NCBI GenBank assembly: GCA_911728435.2
Contig: OU452199.1
Coordinates: forward strand, 1,116,001 to 1,180,000
DNA length: 64,000 nt
DNA from: Apoderus coryli
Taxonomy: Eukaryota > Arthropoda > Insecta > Coleoptera > Attelabidae
Reading direction: 5' to 3'
Of the stretch, positions 35,934-48,300 are shown piece by piece (positions within the stretch are counted from its first letter, which is position 1; each line of letters opens with the position of its first letter). The notes beneath the pieces are model-generated. The model had not been told where the DNA came from and made no database searches. It worked only from the letters and a program-made list of their open reading frames with translations. Both the position numbers and the translations under genes were made by a program.

Positions 35934-36424
35934 TTTGTTAGACTATTTATAAAGAGTTTTGTATGAAACAAATTACAAAATTTTAATATTTGTTTACGTG
36001 TATTCAAGATCTAACTGTAATTGACATAACCTATTTTTTCTGACAGCCGAGGAATAGAACGATCTAGAGAAGGGAGGTGTAGTACTTTAGAATTTATTGG
36101 TACGGCCATATCCTTCAAGGCTGTGGTACGCCGCTGTCGCATTTTTCTAGGAATATTTTCCAAGAATTCATCCCTTAACTCATTTCTAGTATTAATCCTA
36201 TAATGGAATAACCATATCAAACGAGGCACAGCCCACCAAATCTACACAGCACTGCCTCCCTGTCATCAGCTAGATACACTGACCTCACCATATCAGACGT
36301 TCCTTTTATACAATTGATTGACAGTTTAAATAGTTCTTCTTCTTCTTCAAATTAAATAATGGCCTCCTGCTATCTAATAGCAAACAGTAATTTAAAGCCT
36401 GGTCGTGTGAATGGTAAATTGGAT
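35934..36424. other. Upstream region of the SVOP-like gene
   Basis: The intergenic region between divergent genes. The 72-codon minus-strand frame at 36,011-36,229 is not convincing. I see no named promoter element. Confidence 0.45.
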
Positions 36425-36622
36425 GGTGCTCCCGGCCGAGTTGGTAGACTGCCTATGCCTAGTAGTTATTGACTACATAGTCGTGGGTGCTGACTTCTGG
36501 CGTGGTTCGGATTCCACGCCAAACTTTAGCTCCAAAAACTCTCCCAATGTATATAACTAAAGAAATGGCTAAATTACCTAGTTGTAGAGGCCAATAATAT
36601 AAAGAGGGAGAGAGAGAGAGAG
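36425..36622 (+). mobile_element. Probable tRNA-derived SINE
   Basis: GCCGAGTTGGTAGACTGCC resembles an A box region, and GTGGTTCGGATTCCAC contains a good B box (GGTTCGNNTCC type) about 60 bp further on. The unit ends in a GAGAGAGAGAGAGAG run. The tRNA part does not fold into an intact tRNA and is followed by an unrelated tail, so a SINE is more likely than a tRNA gene. The RTE-like LINE at 3,660-4,715 has the same kind of GA-repeat tail. Confidence 0.55.
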
Positions 36623-36894
36623 CAATTTGAAGTTTCTTTTACAACAGGAATCAAGTGAGGAGATTGGCATGTCAACATTTCACATCAGTTTGTCTGAGCT
36701 GAGGTGTAGAAGGAAAGCGGCGAATTGAGATATGTCAATGTCATTAGTCATTAAGCCAAAGCCACAATTATAATTTTGTGTGGTTATGTTAACAAATAAA
36801 ATTGATGCTTATAAACAATCCTAATTATTATAAAACTTTGTATGTTTAAACTAATTATGTTATAGAATATACTACTAGCAATATACAATCAATA
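36623..36894. other. Upstream region of the zinc-finger/pseudo-lyase gene
   Basis: AT-rich sequence before the start codon at 36,895. No specific element is recognised. Confidence 0.4.
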
Positions 36895-39800
36895 ATGAGT
36901 AATTCAGCAGACGATGGAGTGGAAGTGATTCAATTAAAAATTGAGGAAACTCACGATAAAGATGATGCAGAAGACACTACTACCCCTGGTGAACCCGTGA
37001 AAGATGACCCTAATCCAACAGAAAACGATGAGGGTGAATCACACAATATCGAATATTCTATCCAACCTGATGAGGAATATGAAGTGCATAAAAGCGATGA
37101 GATGATATCAAGCGACGACGAAATGTTGATAATGAAAAAGCGAAAAAGAAAGCCAAAAAACGCAGATAACAATAAAACTGTTAGAAGGGTCAGCATTTTT
37201 GAACTTAAATATTCATAACAGTTGTTAATTTGAAGTTTATTTTCTAGTCATATACGCAGAAATATAAAAAAGAATGGGAACAAATCCCATCAGTAAAACC
37301 GTGGATATCAGAAAGTGTTCATGGTGAATTGTATTTTTATTGTAGATTCTGTAAAAAGGATTACAGGTGTAGTAATGGGAAATCAGAAGTGTATAAACAT
37401 ATGGCTGCTATGAGACATAAGAAAAATATGGTTCAGCCTCAAATTCAAATAGCCAAAACGCAAAAGAGGAATATCTATGTTAGTTTAGAATCGTTTTTTT
37501 ATTATTACTTAGTTAATTCGTCATTTTTATTTTAGAATGTATACGATTTCAAAGGATTATTATGTCCTGTTTTTACGCCTTTTGAGAAAACGAGGTAGGT
37601 ACTAGATAATGTAAAGTATTTTTGATAGTTAATGATTTTTTAATTTTCTTTTAGACGTAAAGATGTAAATTATAAATTAATACAGCCTTACGCAAAATTT
37701 TTGAGGTCTTGTGGAATAAAGGGGGTTCTAGGTATGTACTAAGTAGTGCTAATCATAAGAATATTGCTATTTGAGTAGAGTGTAAACTTAATTTACATAT
37801 GGGTACATTAATACAATTTCAGTAAATGACGTGATTGGCGAGGGTATGTCATTAACAATCGAGGAACGAATGAAAGCTTTAGAAGCATGGTGTGAATACT
37901 GTAAGCTAAACAAAATGTTCATTATGGTTCAAGTTGGTATGGCGCCATTAAAAGAAGTTATAACACTGGTGAATATACGAATATTTTAGTATTATTTTGA
38001 TTCTATTTGAGACATCATCGATTCAATCTTGAGGTCGACAAAAACGACCTCCAGGTGTTATTATTATTGTCTTTTTTTCATTGAATTGGGCTGCGTAATA
38101 ATCTAATAATAGCATTTATTGTCCAACAGCGAAGCCAATTACAGGACAAAGTAATAATAATTCCAAACGGTGAAATCACACAAAAATAAAGTTAAATTAA
38201 AATAAAAACAAAACTAGCTCTTAATGGTAATACTAATCAGTAACATGAGACACGGCACAATCCATAATTTCCTTAACACTACACGAAAAAATATCACAAT
38301 ATTTACACAAAAGATTGTAGTTTCTGGTACAAATAGAAATAGGAGATCTCAACATAAGATTCGTCCTAGCATAACCAAATCGATCTGTCATTAATTGGTA
38401 GTCAGTACCCCTTGGAGGATAATGACCATCCTCTTTATACATTAAGTACTTCAAAAATCTACGTTGCACTTTTTCGACCGTATTTTGATGAGTCACATAA
38501 TATGGATACCATATTAGTGACCCATATTCCAGTTTAGAGCGCACGTAGCTAAAGTACAGCGTTTTAAGGGTATCTGTGTTTCTAAATCCCCTGCAATTCC
38601 TAACTAGAAAACCGTATGCTCTACCTGCCTCTAGTGTCTTATAATTGATATGCTCAGCAAACGTAAATTTTGAATCAAATATAATTCCTAAATCAGTGAT
38701 AGATTCACATCGTGAGATTTGCACCTGATCAATGGAATAAACGTAATCATTGATCACCCTCTTGCGCGTAAAACTGATATATTTGCACTTCGACCATTGA
38801 TGCACCAGCTCCAAATTGTTCTGTAGATTAGCACAGTCAACGATACTATCAATAGAACTGTACAATTTAAGATCATCCGCAAACATCAGCCGATCACAAT
38901 TCATTCCATTCTCCAGGTCATTGATAAATAACATAAAAAAGGGGTCCAAGGTTGGATCCCTGAGGCACTCCTGAAGAAGCTGTATATGTATGAGACTAGT
39001 AGCCATTGTGAGAAACATACTGAGGTTCTATTTTTCAAGTATGACTAAAGAAACAATTTTAGGTTTAAAACAAAACCAAACTGGTCAAATTTTCGCATCA
39101 AAATGCCGTGATCCATTCTGTCAAATGCCTTAGTGAAATCTGTATATATTACATCAATTTGACCTCCACGATCTAAATCCTCAGAAAGAACCGCTAGATT
39201 AGACACAGTAGATCTATGAGAAAAGAAACCATGTTGTACGGTGGAAATCTGATTTCTAACAAAACTATAAATACGATCATATAGTACAGACTCAAAAATT
39301 TTTGCAAAATTCGACAGAATGGAAATCGGGCGATAGTTGTCAATCACAGATCTGTCACCCGACTTCAGAATAGGAACAACCTTAGACCTCTTCCACTCCT
39401 GCGGAAATACCTTATTTTCAAGGGCCAAGTTAAATATTAAGCACAGCGGCCCAACCAGAACCGGCATACAGTCTTTGACAAAGAAAGATGGAAGACCATC
39501 CGGACCTGATTCATCCTGTTACTGAGCCTTCTGCATGCTTTTAATATTTCATCTTCAGTAACTGATTCAATCGAAAACGAATCAAGATAAGGACAATCAT
39601 GACCAGAATCCGGGTTCGAGGAGTTAATAAATACACCCTGGAAAAAGGTTCCGAATGCGTCGACAACGCTTTGCGGATCACGATATTCATCGTCCCCAAA
39701 AGTCATAACACCCGGCAATCGTGTAGACTTATGTTTTCAGTGAAAAAACCTCCAAAACTCTTTGGGATTATGTCTTATACTGTTTTTCACATTACTAATA

Positions 39801-42800
39801 TATGACGTATACGCAGTTTTTATATCTAATTTTAATCTAGATCTAAGAGTTGCAAATTGTTGGTACAAAACCTCACTATGAGTCTTCTTGAACTTATTAA
39901 ATATTTTTTATTTTTTCTTGATATTCGCAATTATATTCGATGTGTACCAGGAAGGAAAACTACGCCTGAATACCATACACTTAGGAACATTACACTCAAG
40001 ATGCTATAGAACCTAGAAACACATACATACATCAACATTAGGAATATGTCGTAACTCCGACCAGTCCGCATCCAACACCGCGTTATACAAAGCATGAAAA
40101 TTTGCTTTTTTAAAGTTATATGATGGATTATTTGCATTACTAGGTTGGCCTCCACCGGAGGGTGAGTAAATTGACTAGAATGTTTCTTTTTCACAGGCGA
40201 AACATGCGGAAGAGCATAAAGTTGATGCAATCCTTCTTCTACCTGATTTATACCATCGCCCGAAAACACATTTAGACCTGATTCGATACATCAAGGTTGT
40301 ATCGAATGATATTCAAAATACGCCGATATTCTACCATCATTATCCGAAATTTACGAATTTAGATTGTAAGTAAATGAGCTGATTTTAATAATTTAAACAT
40401 TGTCACTTTTTATTATTATTATTATTATTATTATTAGTGGATATGAAACAATTGTTGTTGGACATAACTGGAGAAGTAGATAATTTCATTGGCATAGTGT
40501 TCAATTCAGCTGATTTGGATGAGTCGCTAGAGGTCATGGAGTTAAATCCTGAGAAGTATTTGGTGTTTTTAGGAACGGACGAGGTGAGTTTAGTTCTCTA
40601 ATTAATTTATATGTGACTATAGCAATTAGCGTTTTCAGGGAATGATGGGTGCTGTCACAAGTGGTTTTCAACGCATTATGGGTAAAACATTTAGTATTTT
40701 TCCGAAATTAGCTGAAAACATCTTCGTTTGTACGCGAAATGGGGACATAAATAGTGCTAAAGTAGCGCAGGATCTGTTACGGAAGGCCGCACTACACATT
40801 TATAGCCACGGTAAGAGTAAGAGTAATAAACAAAGCACTTTATATTATTAACAACCAGTTTATTCGCTTCCCTATAGGAATGCCGCCATTTTTATTGCCG
40901 ATCAAAGAGTCCAAACAAATCACTTTATTTTATTAATTAACAGTTTATGCGGTATTCTAACTTACACAAAACTTAGACGATATATTTACACATTTATAAT
41001 AATTTATTTATTTAGATTACATCTACCCAGACAGAAACACATCCAATTACAGGGCTGGTACATTACAAAACGATAAAATTAACATAAATACACTTTTGAA
41101 AATTATAAATAATATAAATATTACAATCGCAAAAAATAGTCAAAATAAGAATGGTTTAACAACAAATATTTATCTAAAAAACACTTTTTTAATATAATAA
41201 TAATAATAATAATAATAAATGACTTTATTGTGAATTGTAAATGTAACACAAAAGGCGAAGTTGAGACGTGGTCTCCTAGCTTAACCTGTTTCGAATTTTA
41301 AACCTACATATTAACATATAAGTTATTATAATATTTCTTATATAAAACAATAATAATTACAGCAAAAACAACAAACATACACGCACAAAAAAGAACTAAA
41401 ATAAATAATCGCAAATCCTAACCCTATACACAGTATTTAGCAATTAATAATCTTTAATTTCGACCATAGTATTGAAACTAACTTAAATACTAATTTTAAT
41501 AAAACAGAATAAACCAAAGATATAAGATATGGTATTAAAAAACACATCAATATCGTTACTCACCGAGTCACAAACAGAACACATCTCAAACAATGGCGAA
41601 AAGAGCAACAAGTTGGTACGTGCGGTAGGCAAGTAAAAGCTAGAACCATAATTACGCCTTCTCGTATGTGGAGCATGAAAAGGTATCATCGAAAGTAGGT
41701 CCGGAGAGTCAATGATGCCATTCACGATCTTGAATAGGAACAGGAGTGAGGCATATTCTCTACGCTTATCAAGAGGTACAAAATTAAAACTACCCAGAAG
41801 TTCATCATGGGGAAATCCCATGGTTGGATACACTCCGTCACACTTAAACCACAAATATTTCACAAATCTTCGCTGAATCCTCTCTAAGCTATTCGAGTGC
41901 AACGCGTAACCAGGACTCCACACAACTGACGCATATTCCAATTTCGATCTAACGAAGGAATTATACAGTAAAATAAGAGTTTTAGGTGACACAAAATGCT
42001 TTGTATTTCTCATAACAAAACCCAGACTCTTATAGGAAGACGAAACCACATCAATCACATGCCCCACAAAACTAAGTTTAGCATCAAAGAGCACCCCCAG
42101 ATCCTTAACCTCATCGCATATTTTAAGCGGAACAGAGTCAATGTTATACACAAATCCTATTGGATTTACCTTACGAGTAAAAGTTACAGAATGCACCAGT
42201 CAAGCAGAACATTCAGATTATTCTGCAATTGAAGACAGTCAGAAGTTGAGGTAATCAGTGAATAAACCTTAAAATCATCAGCAAAGAGTAGGGAGCGACA
42301 TTTCACGCCATTAACAATGTCATTAATAAAACACATAAATAAGAGGGGACCCAACACAGAACCCTGCGGCACTCCAGATGTTGCACGGATAATACCGGAC
42401 TTGAAACCACGGTACTCCACATACAATTTATGTTCATGGAGATAAGTAGACAGAAATTTTAAAAGATCCACAGATAAACCAAATTCCGAAAGCTTTTGCA
42501 GCAGAATTCCGTGGTCAAACCTGGCAAAGGCTTTGGTAAAATAATAATAATCGTATTTTTTTAAATATACAAAATTTACACCAATATTTGTGTGATTTAC
42601 TAAATCACAAAAATTGAACCACTTAAGGAGGCGAAGTCTAGCTTATAGCTACTCTACTAAATCTCCAAAAGCAGCGCATGAACAAGTAGTATACAAACCA
42701 AAACATTTTCATTAAGAATTTAAATACTTTTGTATAAATGGACATCCCATGATTATCCTAAAAAATATTATTAATCAGCGGACTTGTTTTTTCGCATACA

Positions 42801-45177
42801 ATTATTGCAAATTTAGAAAAAATCAGAAAAGAAAACAATTACATCGCTATTGATTTTCTAAAAGGTACTGTTTGTATAAAATTTTAATTTTTTTACGATC
42901 AGCATTACTAAGCTCAGCCGGTAGGCTGTTAAAACACTTTATAGCATTATAAGTAAAGCTTCTTTGAAAAAGGGCGGTACGATGATGTGGCATGTTGTCT
43001 AATATTAATCAGATGGATCGAATTTCTTGGAAAAACCTGTTTTAATTAAGCTCAATGAGCACTGATTTAATAATTAGACCGCGTGTTACAATGTAATATT
43101 GTAAACACAAACACATGACCTGGCACTCGATGTTGTCAAATATACTGTTTCATTGGTTGTCTAAAAAATGCGCAGGCTGTATTTTAGTATACCGATTAAG
43201 TTTTAAACTGCAATGATAACTGCACTCGTCGATGTTATCTCGTTGTCAGATGACCAAAAAATGCGCTTGCCTATCTTTCATATCATCGTGAAAGAGTCGA
43301 CGTATCCGGGTGAATATCTGGGGACATCGTTGAGCTTCAATATCCTTCACAGAGCCTCACGGTTAACAGAGTCGAACGCCTTGACAAGGTCTATAAAACC
43401 CATGTATAGCGGACGATTTTGTTCCCCTGACTTTTCCCTCCTTTTCCTATATATTCTACTATAGCAGAGAACAACAGAGAATATGAACTCCCACCACTTT
43501 CTATTGTCCTGTGCGAGGCAGGTGGTAGCCATTTTTTAATATACTCGACAGATCCGTATTTACGTTTTATTGAAATTACAGGATAGGTAAAGAACAGGGG
43601 AGTAATAGAATTACATCTTTATTAATTATAAAAACAAACAAATACTTTTTTACTTTTATTCATGTTTCCATATAATCATTTTATTTATATTTTTAAAATT
43701 TCTATTGATTAATTTTAATGTATAAAATAACCTTAACCTAAAATATAATTTCGTAACATATTTTTTTGGGAAATTAGAACATGGATGTTCAAACTTTACA
43801 TTTTTGCTTAGATTAATAAAATTATTAATAATATTGAACTAGCAATTAACCATAGTTCAGCTCTAAAGAAAAAAAAAGTGTAATTGATTACGGGCAAATA
43901 TAAATGTATTAATTTTAGATAGAGTAAAAAAAATTGTTCTAATTTATACAATAGGTCTACCGATTTTCAATTCCTTAAGTATAATTGAGAATGTATTATA
44001 TTTTACCTGTTTATGGCCGTCAGAAAAACAACGCAAGCACATGTTGGGAATTTCCCATTATATACCTACAAAACATGCTAAAATCACCCCCAATAATTGG
44101 GCAATAAAACCTGAGACGTGAATTTACTACCTGCTAATATCTATAATAGTTAATATATGTAAATCAAATTTAATAAACACTGTCAGAATTTAATAGAATT
44201 TTTGCACTCATCTAGTAAGATTTTTAAGCTCTCTTTTTAGAATGCTTAAGATGTATTGGACTTTTATGGGCAAATTGACTGAACCAAGTTATAAACGATA
44301 AGGGCCATTGTGCTGCGAAATTAAGCGAAGTTATTCATGTTTTTTAAAAAATTTGTGATTTTTTTTAGGCAAGTAAGCTCAATCTTTTAAACAGTTTGTT
44401 TAGAAATATTTGTTTTTCAAAATAACAATTGGTAATTTGATTTAATGTACCTATGTGATATTATTTGAGTCTAATTTTATATGCATCTAATTCAAATACT
44501 ACATAAATATCTTACCTTTTACTATCCATCGAGAAACTAAAAGAATGATAAATTGCAGTTATAATATTTATTCCTGCAATTCTTCGCAGCACAAATCATT
44601 CCGCCTCTGCTTTTTTGCATTTCAAAATAAACAATATTACTATCAAAAGTTTATAAAACAAAAACACACAATATAACTATATAACACACAGAATACTACG
44701 GCACTGGAAAACAAATCACTTGAAATGGCAAAGCACAAATAAAATATCCCGACGACAATGAGTGTATAAGAAAACATGGCGATTTTGAGTGCGCAATTAT
44801 ATGCGCAAGCTCTTCTCTGTTGTTCTCTGACTGTAGTTACTAAGAGTAGTGAGTTCTGATTTTGCACAAACAACGAATTTGATAGCTGATCGCTAATTGA
44901 ATGATAGTGAAAATATTTTTCAAAGGAAAGGGTGTGTTGTGTCTGTCTACGAACTTTATTGTTCTCATCAGCATGGCAAAGTAGCTTTAAGATAGTTTTG
45001 TGTTTATTTTCCATTTCAATAAAGAACTTTGCAGGTGAACAAGTACCATCGCTCAAAGCGGCAATGTCGCTGATAACAAAATTGCCTATGGAGGTGGTAA
45101 GGGATCCATTACAGACGGTATGGGAGGGCCATATCACGAAAATGGAGGAAAAATTACGTGAGACTGGAATCATATAA
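36895..45177 (+). CDS. Zinc-finger fused to catalytically dead N-acetylneuraminate-lyase domain
   Basis: Nine exons join in frame: 36,895-37,188; 37,248-37,478; 37,536-37,594; 37,655-37,731; 37,823-37,968; 40,197-40,365; 40,438-40,583; 40,639-40,810; 45,035-45,177, giving 478 residues. Residues 1-98 are acidic, with a basic KKRKRKPK stretch near 82-89 that could be a nuclear signal. Residues 127-158 form a C2H2/BED-like finger (Cys130, Cys133, His149, His155). Residues about 180-478 follow the N-acetylneuraminate lyase/DHDPS barrel: GLLCPVFTPFEK, GEGMSLTIEER, FYHHYPKFT, FIGIVFNSADL, GTDEGMMGAVTSG and SLKAAMSLITKLPM. In real lyases the Schiff-base lysine stands where Val346 is, the catalytic tyrosine where His316 is, and the GTTGE loop reads DVIGE (223-227). 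Sialic acid cleavage is therefore not expected; a binding or regulatory role is my inference. The first donor (GTCAGC) is weak. LINEs fill introns 5 and 8. An alternative short last exon at 40,878-40,936 is possible but less likely. Confidence 0.87.
38045..40145 (-). mobile_element. CR1/Jockey-group LINE in intron 5 of the fusion gene
   Basis: On the minus strand: linker text MTFGDDEYRDPQSVVDAFGT, a SNRMNQ segment, [39 protein letters not shown], then after a shift FINDLENGMNCDRLMFADDL and the thumb to RSPISICTRNYN. It contains the catalytic FADD but is broken by frameshifts near 39,030 and 39,480. The copy lies antisense to the host gene. Edges are approximate. Confidence 0.85.
40811..41195. 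other. Start of intron 8 of the fusion gene
   Basis: Intronic AT-rich sequence. A possible acceptor and short frame at 40,878-40,936 could encode 19 residues, but the lyase C-terminus is completed only by the exon at 45,035. Confidence 0.5.
41196..42540 (-). mobile_element. CR1/Jockey-group LINE in intron 8 of the fusion gene
   Basis: The minus strand runs from FTKAFARFDHGILLQKL through ATSGVPQGSVLGPLLFMCF and LFADDFKVYS to the thumb (41,483-42,196) and a 3' UTR with an (ATT)n tail at 41,196-41,220. One frameshift lies near 42,190. It is 5' truncated inside the RT at the TKAF box. Confidence 0.87.
42541..42859. other. Probable 3' UTR of a LINE remnant
   Basis: AT-rich intron sequence next to a LINE C-terminus on the minus strand. 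Nothing else is recognised. Confidence 0.35.
42860..43000 (-). mobile_element. LINE C-terminal remnant
   Basis: The minus strand reads SFTYNAIKCFNSLPAELSNA followed by a KYLLEN-like end. This is the typical last segment of CR1/Jockey-group ORF2 proteins. A frameshift separates it from upstream text. Confidence 0.6.
43200..43535 (-). mobile_element. RTE-like RT fragment
   Basis: The minus strand encodes QNRPLYMGFIDLVKAFDSVN with the first catalytic aspartate, preceded by AQDNRKWW, which resembles the C-terminal tail of such elements and so suggests a rearranged copy. Only this RT motif is present. Confidence 0.65.
43536..45034. other. End of intron 8 of the fusion gene
   Basis: AT-rich intron sequence. 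A long minus-strand frame at 44,643-45,173 overlaps the last exon of the fusion gene and is not supported as a gene. Confidence 0.5.
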
Positions 45178-45361
45178 ATAAATCACTTTTTGTATCTATT
45201 CTGGTATTATTACCACTTTTTTTTAGGTTCATAAAAGTTGTAGAACATGATGATATGTACCTTGTAATAAAATAATAAAAATGTTTTGTAAAAAATTTTA
45301 TTGCCTAATTAACAAAAAGCCATACAGGGTTTAACGAAAAAATAAACAAAAGAAATCACTT
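45178..45361. other. Convergent 3' gap
   Basis: The 184 bp between the stop codons of the fusion gene (+) and the KNL1 homologue (-). Both 3' UTRs must lie here or overlap. AATAAAATAATAAAAATG at about 45,268 could serve the plus-strand gene. Confidence 0.5.
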
Positions 45362-48300
45362 TTACTTCAACAATTTCTGTTTCACATTCAAATAATGCGC
45401 ATAAAATTTTTCTAAACACTCCACCAAACATTTCGGTCCGTTTAACGGTGTTTTTCTTAAGCTATTTAAATTATACATATCGTTTGGTCTGTTTTTCAAT
45501 TGCGATTGTACATCGATGCTTTCAATGCATTCCAATGAACTCATTTGGATTGTCATGATCCACCAAATGATCACATTTGTATTATCCAATATTTCCGATG
45601 TTATCCTGAAAACACATTTAAGTGAGCACTTTGTAAAGGATCTAAACTTCCTGTCATTTCCTTGTTACCATTTTTATCAAAGTTAGTTGGAAACGAGTTT
45701 CTCCTCACCTGTAATCCGGGAGCATTTTCAGATGCAAATCTTTCAGTCTGTATTTCAAATTCACATAGTCAGAAATAAACTTGCTGATAGGTTCAGTCGC
45801 TAAATGAATATAATCCAACAGAGTTAAGAGATCATAGCTGTCGCCTAACGCCGATTTCAGATGTCCTTCTTCCAACTTTGGCAAAAATATTGTATTCAGC
45901 GTGAACTGGTGTAACAACGTCAATTGGTTTGTTAAAAATTGAACTAAAACAAGGTTGTATAATTAAGTACACAAAAGCACTAAAATTGAATCCTGTTCTG
46001 GGCCTGATGGGGTTGTGAAATGATATTATGAAGGGCTATCTGCGTGCCAAAGGACATACTTGGGGTGGGCCATTAAGGATAGTTTCTTAGTCCTGCATTG
46101 ATACCGTCCTATACCACCTATTAATTTGGTAGAATGTGCCACGCTTGGATCTGTAATGGACATACGTGCGCCAGAATGTACTTCTACTCACTGGAAGTGT
46201 TCGAGAAAGAAGCCAACCATATATATAGCCAACGTATAACAGGGACAGACATATTGAATGAAAAATCTGATGTGGTGTATGGACTTTGCCTTGTTAGTAC
46301 GGAGGTGCGTAGGATTCAGCTGATGCAAAATTCTTGTGTTCGCCTAATATCTGGCATTAGAAGAAGGGAACGTGGAATAACGGCAAAGAGAAGAGAGTTA
46401 AAATGGTTGAATATGGAGCAGCGTCGGAGAATACACTCTCTAGTGATGTTTAATAAAATTATTTTGAGTAGGACGCCGGGGTATCTGTATAGCAAGATTC
46501 AGTTTCGTGCGCTGGCAAAAATATTGTATTCAGCGTGAACTGGTGTAACAACGTCAATTGGTTTGTTAAAAAATGAACTAAAACAAGGTTGTATAATTAA
46601 GTACACAAAAGCACTAAAATTGAATCCTGTTCTGGGCCTGATGGGGTTGTGAAATTATATTATAAAGGGCTATCTGCGTGCCAAAGGACATACTTGGGGT
46701 GGGCCATTAAGGATAGTTTCTTAGTCCTGCAATGATAGCGTCCTATACCACCTGTTAATTTGGTAGGATGTGCCTCGCTTACCATATACGTGCGCCAGAA
46801 AGTTCTACTACTCACTGAAAGTGTTCGAGAAAGAAGCCAACCATATATATAGCCAACGTATAACGGACAGACATATTGAATGAAAAATTTGAATTTATAT
46901 CTGTCTATATTATAGAATAATTTTCTTGAGTGGCCTATTCAAAAATCTCCAGAAGTACTAAAGCTTTTTTTGATGATTGACTTGTCAAAAACTGTAACGG
47001 ACTTCTGCTTCAGACGCAATCTAGATTTAGCCACACTAAATCTGCTCATAGAGTTCCTCGTCCTTCTTGGGCTTAGTTTATTATACAATAGTTCCTGAAC
47101 ATTGTTCTGTTGATCTTTATGCTGATGAGTAAGGAACCATCATGCAGACCATGGATTTCCTACACTTCACGTTTTTTGCAACTATAAATATAAATCCTTG
47201 CAGTGTTTTCGTTTTTATGTTACTGAATCTCTAAATCCAGCCTTAAAAAAATAATAATTTTAAATACTACATACTAACCATTATCATTGATGATTATCTC
47301 AAAATCACTGACTGCACCGTTTTCGCTATTATCAACATTTACCTTCAATGTGACCATGGTGAAATGCACATTCACATAGTAAACTGAATTATTATTTTCG
47401 GCTTTGTGGAAATTCCAAAATTCCGACCTACAATAATTATAAGTCAAATCATTGTAACCTTTGAAAGACGAACAATAAAAAAAATCAAACGGCAGTAGAC
47501 GATGCAGACGCCTTACAATTTGGTCACTATCTGATGACTAAACAAGGGCATTTATGCAAAGGGCGTTTATATAAGATGGTTAATGAGCTCTGAACGTCAA
47601 AACGTGATAGTAACAATTCATGATCGAAACCTCTTACTGGATAAGCACCATCGGTTCTAAAAACTAAATATTTCAAAAATCTACGTTGAATTTGCTCGAC
47701 CTCTAGTTTATGAATATTATACTGAGGATACCAGATGATGGAAGAATACTCCAATTTCGACCTCAGATAGGCATTGAACAAGGTGATAAGGGCAGAGGTA
47801 TTATTGAAGCCTTTGTTTGTTTCTATATGCTCCAAAAACTGGAACCTCTGATCGAAGGTAACACCAAGATCCGTGAATACCCGACATCGTTCAAGTTTAT
47901 TTGTGGAGATTGCATACGGATAGTCAATAAACGTTGTTTTACGTGTAAAACTCAGACATGTGCATTTACGAATGTTAAGAGACAATTTTTTACTGTCGCA
48001 CCACCTTTCTAAAGCAAACAAATCATGCTGCAGGTTTATGCAATCTGCTACTGAATCTATGGAGGCGAAGATTTTCAAGTCATCTGCGAAAAATAGAGTA
48101 CGCTGAAGTAAACACGGGTCCAGGTCATTGATGAAAAGAAGGAACAACAATGGACCTAAGTTAGAACCCTCGGGTACTCCTGACGTGGCCGAGTAAAAAC
48201 AAGATTTAAAGCCGTTGTAAAAGACATATTGTTTCCGATCATGCAAGTATGAGTTGCATAAAGATATCAAGCCGGAAGGAAATCTATCATACGTATGCAG

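Noticed and set aside
36425..36540. tRNA gene
   Set aside because: There is a B box, but the sequence between A and B boxes is too long and no cloverleaf can be drawn. A SINE fits better.
40878..40936. In-phase last exon candidate for the lyase-like gene
   Set aside because: The encoded tail does not resemble the lyase C-terminus, while the exon at 45,035 does. Kept only as a possible alternative.
44643..45173. A 176-codon minus-strand frame
   Set aside because: It overlaps, in antisense, the last exon of the lyase-like gene, which is supported by phase and family. The frame has no motif and low-complexity composition.
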